A stretch of 5,162 nucleotides of DNA. Origin: Leptolinea sp. (lineage in GTDB: Bacteria > Chloroflexota > Anaerolineae > Anaerolineales > Anaerolineaceae). Shown here piece by piece: positions 1 to 5,162 of this stretch (within the stretch, counting starts at the first letter, position 1; each line of letters starts with the position of its first letter). The translations under genes and the position numbers were made by a program. Location of the stretch: the NCBI GenBank assembly GCA_022837205.1, contig JALHEL010000143.1, forward strand, positions 1 to 5,162. The letters are read 5' to 3'. The notes beneath the pieces are model-generated. The model saw nothing but the letters and a program-made list of their open reading frames with translations, was not told where the DNA came from and searched no databases.

Positions 1-893
1 GGTTTAAACCCTTCCACAAATTTCTTTGCTTCTTCGGTAGCCGGATCGGCTTCATCAAAGAACGTAGATAAAACAACACCTTCCGCATCTTTACCGGCAT
101 TTTCAATAATTGTCGCATTTTCCCAGGTGTCTCCCGCCATAATTTTTGCCGTAATGCCCATTTCACGCGCCTGTTTTATGATCAACGGGGCGGTCACAAT
201 GGAAGAAGGAGCAAAAATAACATCCGGATTCTTCGCTTTAATGTTCCCGAGAATAGCTTTGAAATCCGTCTGATTCGTCTGGAACTGTTCCTCGGCGACG
301 ATAGCGGCATCACCGGCTAATTTTTTGAACGCGTCAACAAAGAATTTTCCCAATCCGGACGAATAATCATCGCCGAGTTGAGTAATCACTGCCGCAGTTT
401 TTGCGCCATTCTGGAATGCGTAATTGGCCATTACTGTCCCTTGGAACGGATCAAGAAAAGCAACTCGGAAATAGAAATCATTTCCATAAGTCACCTGCGG
501 GTTGGTACAAGAGGCTCCCATCGCCGGAATCTGAGCTTCCTCGAAAATCGCGCCTGCGGCAATAGATACGCCCGAACCATAAGAACCGATAATCGCATTC
601 ACATTTTTGCTGACGATATTCTGTGCGGCGGTTACGGCTTCGGTTTTATCACTCTTATTATCCACCTCGTAGAGCTTGATCGTATAAGTTTTTCCGCCGG
701 CTTCAACGGTCGGATAAACCTTATTGGCATAGCGAATTCCCAAAACTTCCTGGTATCCGCCCCCGCCATTTTCACCGGTCAGAGGTTCAAATACTCCAAA
801 TGTAACCACATTTTCATCCTGTGTTACAGGAGCAAAACCGACTGCCGAAATTACGACAATTAACAGAATTACCAACGAAAAAAATTTTTTCAT
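1..893 (-). CDS. ABC transporter substrate-binding protein, branched-chain amino acid (LivJ/LivK) type, C-terminus cut by window edge
   Basis: This is an extracytoplasmic receptor that should bind a small solute, most likely a branched-chain or other amino acid or amide, and deliver it to an ABC permease. I translated the minus strand by hand: 297 complete codons are open from the ATG at 893 to the edge. Family members usually have about 370-400 residues, so roughly the last quarter lies outside. Residues 1-21 form a signal peptide (MKK, then a hydrophobic core ending AVGFA). The mature part has the Peripla_BP_6 order: TFGVFEPLTG (31-40), the DNKSDKTEA stretch (78-86), IIGSYGSGVSIAAG (101-114), IPAMGASCTNPQVT (122-135, ligand-pocket region) and YFRVAFLDPFQG (141-152). 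The start is supported by AGGAG six bases or so upstream. There is no cysteine lipobox. The gene has its own promoter upstream. Ligand and partner permease cannot be told from this window. Confidence 0.93.
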   Translation of the reverse strand, partial: MKKFFSLVILLIVVISAVGFAPVTQDENVVTFGVFEPLTGENGGGGYQEVLGIRYANKVYPTVEAGGKTYTIKLYEVDNKSDKTEAVTAAQNIVSKNVNAIIGSYGSGVSIAAGAIFEEAQIPAMGASCTNPQVTYGNDFYFRVAFLDPFQGTVMANYAFQNGAKTAAVITQLGDDYSSGLGKFFVDAFKKLAGDAAIVAEEQFQTNQTDFKAILGNIKAKNPDVIFAPSSIVTAPLIIKQAREMGITAKIMAGDTWENATIIENAGKDAEGVVLSTFFDEADPATEEAKKFVEGFK

Positions 894-914
894 AGCTCCT
901 CCGATAGATTGATT

Positions 915-928
915 CCGGAATACTCCGG
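915..928 (-). promoter_or_regulatory. Small hairpin in the 5' leader of the substrate-binding protein gene
   Basis: CCGGA and TCCGG pair around a four-base loop, about 20 bases upstream of the start codon and inside the predicted leader transcript. The stem is only five base pairs but GC-rich in an AT-rich leader. It is not followed by a run of U, so it is not a terminator, and it does not cover the ribosome binding site at about 895-900. It may stabilise the 5' end or be incidental. Confidence 0.25.
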
Positions 929-966
929 TTTTCCAAACGCTTTCAGACTTATAAATGTATTTTTGC

Positions 967-995
967 ATTATAGCACGCAAAGAAATTGTTAGCAA
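967..995 (-). promoter_or_regulatory. Sigma70-type promoter for the substrate-binding protein gene
   Basis: On the minus strand the sequence reads TTGCTA (990-995), a 17-base spacer, then TATAAT (967-972). The -10 box is a perfect match, the -35 box matches TTGACA at four of six positions, and the spacing is optimal. Transcription would begin near 959-961, giving a leader of about 65 bases that ends in a strong AGGAG site. This indicates that the binding protein gene is transcribed on its own and does not depend on readthrough from the glycoside hydrolase gene upstream. An 11-base inverted repeat, TGATA-A-TATCA (1003-1013), lies just upstream of the -35 box and could be a regulator site, though chance is likely in such AT-rich DNA. 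Confidence 0.75.
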
Positions 996-1070
996 TAAAA
1001 TTTGATAATATCATCATTGCGAAATCAAAGTTGATGGATTAAAACAATCATTCTTTCTAATTCGACTTTT

Positions 1071-1104
1071 TAAATTTATATTCTCTATGGAAATTATAAA
1101 TTTA
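1071..1104. repeat. Perfect 10-bp AT-only inverted repeat at the end of the glycoside hydrolase gene
   Basis: TAAATTTATA (1071-1080) and TATAAATTTA (1095-1104) are perfect reverse complements separated by 14 bases. The right arm contains the stop codon of the glycoside hydrolase gene. In the direction of that gene the hairpin is followed by A residues rather than a U-tract, and the stem has no G-C pairs, so it is not a convincing intrinsic terminator. It could be a weak transcript-end or mRNA 3'-end stabilising structure, or chance in very AT-rich sequence. Confidence 0.4.
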
Positions 1105-2814
1105 GGATAATAATCTTTGATTGATTTCCCGAACAATTTCGGGGGAAATCTTGATCACCTCACGATCATAAGATAATAATCCGTTCAATTCATCTTCGAC
1201 ATCGGAAAGTTGTGTATAAACCGCGGCAGTCAATCCCTTCACTTTAAAAGGGATAACCTCGTTTTCATAGAGCGAAATAAAAGCTTTTTGAAATTCTTCT
1301 TCGCTTTTAAACTGTTTGTAGCCGAAATTATTTTCACTGTAAACGTGCCCTTCCACACGATAACTGTATCCGCCAAATTCCGACAAAATAACCGCTCTGT
1401 TCAATTTATCTTTTTTATATCGATATTTCTTAAAGTAAACATGTCTGCTTAAAAAATCTCCGGTAAATTGATCAAACCAGCCGCTGGCCGAATCGATTGT
1501 TCGCGAAGGATCCGTTTTTTGTATCTGCTTTGTCACTTCAACAGCATCAAATTGTCCCCACCCTTCGTTGAAAGGAACCCACATTCCGATTGAAACGACA
1601 TTGTACAGATGCCGAATCATTTCCTCCAGTTCGACAAGATATTGTTCCCGCGACGCTTTTTCTTTTCTTCCCAACCATTTATAATGACGGTCATTGATAC
1701 GAAAATTCACCACTACCGGAGCGGAAATTAACCAATCTTTATAAGCTTTCCCTCCGTTAGGCATATCCTGCCAAATGATCATACCGAGACGATCACAATG
1801 GTAATACCAACGCAAAGGCTCAATCTTTACATGCTTTCTCAATAGATTGAATCCCATTGATTTTGCGGTTTGGATATCATAAATCATTGCTTCATCCGAT
1901 GGAGCCGTTAACAATCCATCACTATAATATCCCTGATCCAATAAACCGGATAAAAATATCGGTTGATTATTCAAGAAAAATCGTTTCGTCCCATCGGAAT
2001 CCGAACCGACTGAAAATTTTCGCATTCCGAAATAACCGTTGACTTTATCATCGGCCAATTGAGCCGTAAACGAATATAAGTAAGGTTGATCGGGAGTCCA
2101 GGGAATAAAATTCGGCATCGGTACGGTCACCGGTTCATTCGATGGGAATCGGAATTCGCTCCCGCTGATTTCAAGGAGACAAGGTAAGTTTCGTTCGGAA
2201 CAAATGAAAAACCTAACACAGGCGGCATCGAAATCAGGGGTAATTTGTATGGATTGAATAAAATCGTATGGGACGCTTTCCAACCATACCGTTTGCCAAA
2301 TCCCGGACTGCGGGCTGTACCAAATTCCGCCGGGCTTCCAACGCTGTTTCCCGCGAGTATTCCATGAAAAATCTGTAGTGTCTTGTACTTTTACCGTTAA
2401 TATATTTCTGTCATTTTTCTGCCATGCCATGGTTATATCGAGTGAAAAAGGCGTAAATCCGCCTAAATGAGAACCGACTTCAATTCCGTTAAGATATACC
2501 GTCGCTTTTTGATCAACCGCTCCGAAATGCAGCAGCAGGTGATCAAGTAAAAAATCATCGGGAAGGACGATTTCTCTTCGATACCATAAATATTGATCTT
2601 TCGTCAATATGCGATTGACACCGCTCAGTTCCGATTCGGGAGAAAACGGAACAAGAATATCACCGTCAAACTGAGCCGGTTGCTCGGATGATTCTGTTAT
2701 CGCGTAGTTCCAAAAACCGTTCAGTATTAAATAATGATCCCGTACCATCTGCGGCCGCGGGTATTCGCTCAGAATGGCATCCGGATTTAGGTTATTCCCC
2801 CATCTTGTTTTCAT
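1102..2814 (-). CDS. Glycoside hydrolase family 2 protein (beta-galactosidase/beta-glucuronidase superfamily), cytoplasmic
   Basis: The product is 570 residues with no signal peptide and should hydrolyse a beta-glycoside by the retaining mechanism of family GH2. Domain order: N-terminal sugar-binding jelly roll (about 25-180, with LWYRREIVLP at 76-85 and the KATVYLNGIEVGSHLGGFTPF stretch at 103-123), a short immunoglobulin-like domain (about 186-275), then a TIM barrel from about 279 to the end. Glu417 in WVPFNEGWGQF is the expected acid/base; Glu479 in VILSEFGG is the expected nucleophile. Other marks are KHVKIEPLRWYYHCDRLGM (327-345), IIWQDMPNGG (346-355) and AVYTQLSDVEDELNGL (531-546), typical of a poorly characterised GH2 subgroup. 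Substrate (galactoside, glucuronide, mannoside or other) cannot be assigned. The start codon overlaps the end of the transporter gene by 23 bases and has no clear Shine-Dalgarno site, suggesting translational coupling. Confidence 0.93.
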   Translation of the reverse strand: MKTRWGNNLNPDAILSEYPRPQMVRDHYLILNGFWNYAITESSEQPAQFDGDILVPFSPESELSGVNRILTKDQYLWYRREIVLPDDFLLDHLLLHFGAVDQKATVYLNGIEVGSHLGGFTPFSLDITMAWQKNDRNILTVKVQDTTDFSWNTRGKQRWKPGGIWYSPQSGIWQTVWLESVPYDFIQSIQITPDFDAACVRFFICSERNLPCLLEISGSEFRFPSNEPVTVPMPNFIPWTPDQPYLYSFTAQLADDKVNGYFGMRKFSVGSDSDGTKRFFLNNQPIFLSGLLDQGYYSDGLLTAPSDEAMIYDIQTAKSMGFNLLRKHVKIEPLRWYYHCDRLGMIIWQDMPNGGKAYKDWLISAPVVVNFRINDRHYKWLGRKEKASREQYLVELEEMIRHLYNVVSIGMWVPFNEGWGQFDAVEVTKQIQKTDPSRTIDSASGWFDQFTGDFLSRHVYFKKYRYKKDKLNRAVILSEFGGYSYRVEGHVYSENNFGYKQFKSEEEFQKAFISLYENEVIPFKVKGLTAAVYTQLSDVEDELNGLLSYDREVIKISPEIVREINQRLLS

Positions 2815-4096
2815 GTTGGTTTTTCCCGAGGAAATAGAGTGGAATTACGATAAAACACAACACGAAAGCAGAAACAAGAAAAATATCCGGAGTAGGAATA
2901 TTCTTTGTCTGCCCGAGTTCTTCATAGATTCCCCCGTTAGATTTAATAAGCCATGCTCCGATGTACGGTCCGATAACCATCGGCAGCATAACGGTAAAAA
3001 TCATCCGAACGCCTTGGAAAACACCTACCTTCCCGGGCGGGGTAAAATCTCGAATAAGCGCGGAAAGAGTTGCGCTAATCATCATATATCCCGACATCAT
3101 AATGATCCCCCAAAAAGTCACCGGAATGTTTCGGCGCGAGAAAAATAGCCCGACCAAACCGATCAGCATTGTGATAATCGCCGGATAAATGACTTCCATT
3201 TTGCCGTATTTATCGATCACCGGGCCCATTAAAATGCTGATCAAAGAAGCGATAATCAAAATCGTTCCTAAAATCAATGCATAATTCTCTATAAATAAGA
3301 ATTGTTGAATGTAAATAATCAAATACGGAAAAAATACTTGGAAAGCGGCTCCGAATATACAAAATGCAATCATGATAATATACAAATTTTTATTCTCATG
3401 AAAAGAAGCGGGAGTAAATCCATAGAACAATTCCGCAAAAAAATTACCCTTTTTCTTTTCAACCGGCACTTCTTTAATGAAAAACAGAGAAAGGAATCCC
3501 ACCGCCAATACAATCCCGCCGGCTATTCTGAAAAAAAGATTCCAGTTTCCCTGTTGTACGATCGGATCAAAGCAGCCAAATACGATTAACATAGCGATCA
3601 AGGGGAAAGTGGCTAATACAGATTCAACTTTGCCGCGATTGGTCGGAACAGTAATATCCGTGACATAAGCGTTAAACGCCGCGTCATTGGCTGTGGAACC
3701 GAAAAAAGTCATTATACAATCCAGAACAACGATTCCATATGCGGCGACAACGGAAGCGTTAGCAAATGGATACAGTGCCTGAATATTTTCTCGGTTCACA
3801 AAACTAAACAGAATAATTGAAATTCCCCATAAAATATACCCCGCCGATATAAATACTTTCCGCTTGCCGAATCGATCGGATAAATTTCCCATCAACAGTG
3901 TCGTTAAAGTTGCGACAACCGCACTGGCAGAAACCATCAACGCTATATAATGAGGATCGGTTGAGGCGGTTTGATACATGAATAAATTCAAATACATATT
4001 CTCGATCATCCATGCAAGTTGTCCGGTCAACCCGATAAAAATCAGAGAAATCCATTGTTTTCGTGTTAGATTCATTCTTTCATTATTCCTGTCCAT
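2792..4096 (-). CDS. MFS transporter, probable sugar or glycoside importer paired with the GH2 enzyme
   Basis: This is an integral membrane secondary transporter of 434 residues with about 12 hydrophobic segments (roughly 14-36, 50-70, 82-100, 115-132, 160-178, 188-207, 238-260, 272-290, 302-319, 326-346, 360-382, 404-424). MFS motif A, GNLSDRFGKRK, lies at 70-80 between segments 2 and 3, and its weaker copy, GPVIDKYGKM, at 291-300 between segments 8 and 9. ANDAAFNAYVTD (136-147) follows segment 4. The substrate is inferred only from the overlapping GH2 gene downstream: probably a short beta-linked oligosaccharide or glycoside, with cation symport a reasonable guess. The start at 4096 lacks a Shine-Dalgarno site. 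Met8 (ATG at 4073-4075) has AGGA about 11 bases upstream and gives the more usual MNLTRKQW opening, so it may be the true start. It is the first gene of a two-gene operon. Confidence 0.88.
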   Translation of the reverse strand: MDRNNERMNLTRKQWISLIFIGLTGQLAWMIENMYLNLFMYQTASTDPHYIALMVSASAVVATLTTLLMGNLSDRFGKRKVFISAGYILWGISIILFSFVNRENIQALYPFANASVVAAYGIVVLDCIMTFFGSTANDAAFNAYVTDITVPTNRGKVESVLATFPLIAMLIVFGCFDPIVQQGNWNLFFRIAGGIVLAVGFLSLFFIKEVPVEKKKGNFFAELFYGFTPASFHENKNLYIIMIAFCIFGAAFQVFFPYLIIYIQQFLFIENYALILGTILIIASLISILMGPVIDKYGKMEVIYPAIITMLIGLVGLFFSRRNIPVTFWGIIMMSGYMMISATLSALIRDFTPPGKVGVFQGVRMIFTVMLPMVIGPYIGAWLIKSNGGIYEELGQTKNIPTPDIFLVSAFVLCFIVIPLYFLGKNQHENKMGE

Positions 4097-4179
4097 TCAG
4101 ATTTCAAGCAGACTATTAAACATTGCAATTCTATTCTACTTGATTTAAAGACAGAGTTTTACGGATCTTCTTCATCCGG

Positions 4180-4194
4180 AAATATCCGATATTT
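4180..4194. promoter_or_regulatory. Perfect 15-base palindrome, candidate operator between divergent genes
   Basis: AAATATC-C-GATATTT is a perfect inverted repeat with 7-base arms and a one-base centre, in the 157-base gap between the leftward transporter/GH2 operon and rightward osmC. It has the size and symmetry of a binding site for a dimeric regulator. A shorter repeat, CGGAT-7-ATCCG (4162-4178), lies beside it. A possible osmC -10 box, TAAAAT, is at 4208-4213, which would place the palindrome over the -35 position (4185-4190); no good -35 hexamer is seen there. I found no convincing promoter for the leftward operon: TAGAAT boxes occur at about 4130-4140 on the minus strand without a matching -35. 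No regulator gene is in the window. Confidence 0.45.
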
Positions 4195-4253
4195 GAACGA
4201 ATCGGGATAAAATAAAAATTAAGGTTTTGATCTAAATTAAAAGGAGAATAAAA

Positions 4254-4673
4254 ATGCCCACCAGAAAATCACAAGCAATATGGGAAGGTTCACTAAAAGA
4301 GGGAAAAGGTAGGATGATGCTCGGAAGCGGTGCTTTTGAAGGAAAATATTCATTCGGATCACGGTTCGAAGAAGAACCCGGCACCAATCCCGAAGAATTG
4401 ATTGCGGCTGCACATGCCGGCTGCTTTACGATGTTTTTATCTTCCCTTTTAACCGATGCCGGATTCACACCACGGAAGATTACCACAACTGCCAAAGTCA
4501 ATCTCGCTGCCGGTCCGGAGATTTCGAAAATAGAATTGGAGACGGAAGCGGATGTCCCCGGAATCAGCGATAAAGTGTTTCAGGAACAAGCTCTGATCGC
4601 AAAGAAAAATTGTCCGATCTCAAAAGCGTTGTCGGCGGTTCCCGAAATAACATTAAGTGCAAAATTAGTTTAA
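4254..4673 (+). CDS. osmC: OsmC family peroxiredoxin (organic hydroperoxide reductase)
   Basis: The product, 139 residues and cytoplasmic, should reduce organic hydroperoxides (and hydrogen peroxide less well) to alcohols using a reactive cysteine pair, and so protects from oxidative damage. It matches E. coli OsmC (143 residues) along its length: an N-terminal beta region, FGSRFEEEPGTNPEELIAAAHAGCF, in segments at 34-58, and KKNCPISKALSAVPEITL (117-134). The peroxidatic cysteine is Cys57 in AHAGCF, the resolving cysteine is Cys120 in KNCPIS, and the conserved arginine and glutamate of the active site correspond to Arg37 and Glu47 or Glu48. The start has a clear AGGAG at 4242-4246, seven bases before the ATG. 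It stands alone on the plus strand, divergent from the sugar operon and convergent with rpsJ. Distinction from the related Ohr group rests on the TNPEELIAAAHAGCF motif, which is OsmC-like. Confidence 0.95.
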   Translation: MPTRKSQAIWEGSLKEGKGRMMLGSGAFEGKYSFGSRFEEEPGTNPEELIAAAHAGCFTMFLSSLLTDAGFTPRKITTTAKVNLAAGPEISKIELETEADVPGISDKVFQEQALIAKKNCPISKALSAVPEITLSAKLV

Positions 4674-4691
4674 TCCTGATAAGGAATAATT

Positions 4692-4721
4692 AAAAAAAGC
4701 CGGAGATTTCCGGCTTTTTTT
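4692..4721. terminator. Bidirectional intrinsic terminator between osmC and rpsJ
   Basis: AAAAAAAGCCGGA (4692-4704), a GATT loop (4705-4708) and TCCGGCTTTTTTT (4709-4721) form a perfect 13-bp stem whose core is GCCGGA/TCCGGC. Read rightward it ends osmC, with a T7 tract and a second T run at 4724-4729 beyond. Read leftward the A7 tract becomes the U-tract that ends the tuf-rpsJ transcript, 15 bases after the rpsJ stop. Both genes converge on this one hairpin. Confidence 0.93.
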
Positions 4722-4736
4722 GGTTTTTTCGACAGA

Positions 4737-5045
4737 TTACATTTTGATTTCGATATCCACACCCGCCGGGAGATTCAACCTCATCAGCATGTCGATAGTT
4801 TTTGAATCCGGATCCAACACATCGATCATTCGATTGTGAGTCCGAATTTCAAAATGTTCCTGAGAATCTTTATCGATAAAAGTTGACCGGCGAACGGTAA
4901 ACCGTTCAATTCGGGTCGGAAGCGGTACGGGGCCTACGACATGAGCGCCACTGCGTTCGGCGGTATCAACAATGCGTTTTGCGGATTGATCTAAAATCCG
5001 GTGATCAAACGCCTTCAGACGAATACGAATCTTTTGCTTTGCCAT
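4737..5045 (-). CDS. rpsJ: 30S ribosomal protein S10 (NusE)
   Basis: S10 is a protein of the 30S subunit head; in bacteria it also pairs with NusB in transcription antitermination. The product is 102 residues, the normal bacterial length. Recognisable stretches are KIRIRLKAFDHRILDQSAK (5-23), the GPVPLPTRIERFTV region (38-51, including the long loop), HFEIRTHNRMIDVLDP (64-79) and the end LMRLNLPAGVDIEIKM (87-102). The gene starts 18 bases after the tuf stop codon, so the two are cotranscribed. The upstream sequence is purine-rich (GGGAAGAAAGCAAGAAA) without a canonical Shine-Dalgarno core. Notably it is not followed by rplC: a strong terminator comes 15 bases after the stop. Confidence 0.98.
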   Translation of the reverse strand: MAKQKIRIRLKAFDHRILDQSAKRIVDTAERSGAHVVGPVPLPTRIERFTVRRSTFIDKDSQEHFEIRTHNRMIDVLDPDSKTIDMLMRLNLPAGVDIEIKM

Positions 5046-5063
5046 TTTCTTGCTTTCTTCCCG

Positions 5064-5162
5064 TTATCCTTCGATTTCAGTAATCACACCGGCGCCGACG
5101 GTCAACCCGCCTTCGCGAATCGCGAATTTGGAACCTTGCTCGAGCGCAACCGGTACAATCAA
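5064..5162 (-). CDS. tuf: Elongation factor Tu, C-terminal 32 residues (rest outside window)
   Basis: EF-Tu carries aminoacyl-tRNA to the ribosome as a GTP complex. Only the end of domain 3 is visible: a reading frame open from the window edge to the TAA at 5064-5066, containing PVALEQGSKFAIREGG and TVGAGVITEIEG. FAIREGG and TVGAG are hallmarks of the EF-Tu C-terminus. The usual arginine in GGRTVGAG is leucine here (TTG codon). The gene lies directly before rpsJ, as at the end of a str operon (rpsL-rpsG-fusA-tuf). The GTPase domain and the other str genes are not in the window. Confidence 0.96.
   Translation of the reverse strand: MIVPVALEQGSKFAIREGGLTVGAGVITEIEG

Noticed and set aside
378..863. 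Plus-strand open frame of 161 codons
   Set aside because: It lies antisense within the substrate-binding protein gene, whose minus-strand translation matches a known family throughout. The plus frame has no recognisable domain.
894..1101. Possible small RNA or riboswitch in the gap before the substrate-binding protein gene
   Set aside because: The predicted leader is only about 65 bases with a 5-bp hairpin and no terminator-like structure; no known riboswitch pattern is visible.
1210..2042. Plus-strand open frames of 80 and 61 codons
   Set aside because: They are antisense to the GH2 gene, which has intact catalytic motifs; neither has a good ribosome binding site or a recognisable product.
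2774..3668. Several plus-strand open frames of 63-124 codons
   Set aside because: All are antisense to the well-supported MFS transporter gene, have low-complexity basic compositions and show no recognisable family.
3804..4055. Minus-strand open frame of 83 codons in another frame of the transporter gene
   Set aside because: It lies wholly inside the transporter on the same strand; the transporter frame carries MFS motif A and the membrane segments.
4232..4501. Minus-strand open frame of 89 codons
   Set aside because: It is antisense to osmC, whose plus-strand product matches its family end to end.
1..5162. CRISPR array, insertion sequence, tRNA gene or defence system
   Set aside because: No regularly spaced repeats, terminal inverted repeats with a transposase, cloverleaf sequence or defence-type protein was seen on either strand.

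Overview
This window looks like ordinary bacterial chromosome: moderately AT-rich, with AT-rich intergenic gaps, Shine-Dalgarno sites of the AGGAG type before two genes and one near-consensus sigma70-type promoter. The ribosomal protein S10 and EF-Tu tail sequences rule out archaea and eukaryotes. Their style (S10 ending in LMRLNLPAGVDIEIKM, EF-Tu ending in FAIREGGLTVGAGVITEIEG) reminds me of Chloroflexota, perhaps an Anaerolineae-like anaerobe. That is an impression from memory, not a placement; Firmicutes or another phylum cannot be excluded.

Layout from left to right. (1) Positions 1-893, minus strand: the first 297 residues of an ABC-transporter substrate-binding protein of the branched-chain amino acid (LivJ/LivK) type, cut by the window edge. 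It has its own promoter (967-995), a short leader and a strong ribosome binding site. (2) Positions 1102-4096, minus strand: a two-gene sugar-use operon. An MFS transporter comes first, and its end overlaps by 23 bases the start of a cytoplasmic family 2 glycoside hydrolase. The probable scheme is uptake of a short beta-linked glycoside by the transporter and hydrolysis inside the cell. (3) Positions 4097-4253: a divergent intergenic region with a perfect 15-base palindrome (4180-4194), a candidate operator. (4) Positions 4254-4673, plus strand: osmC, a peroxiredoxin-like hydroperoxide reductase. (5) A perfect 13-bp hairpin with A and T tracts (4692-4721), serving as a bidirectional terminator between osmC and the convergent genes. 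(6) Positions 4737-5162, minus strand: rpsJ (S10), preceded by the end of tuf (EF-Tu). This is the tail of a str-type ribosomal operon that stops after rpsJ instead of running on into rplC.

I found no mobile element, CRISPR array, tRNA or rRNA, and no previously undescribed system. The points most worth a second look are the early end of the ribosomal operon after rpsJ, the divergent palindrome, the unusual GH2 subgroup coupled to its transporter, the lipobox-free signal peptide of the binding protein, and the Arg-to-Leu change in the EF-Tu tail. No stretch longer than 300 bases lacks a gene.
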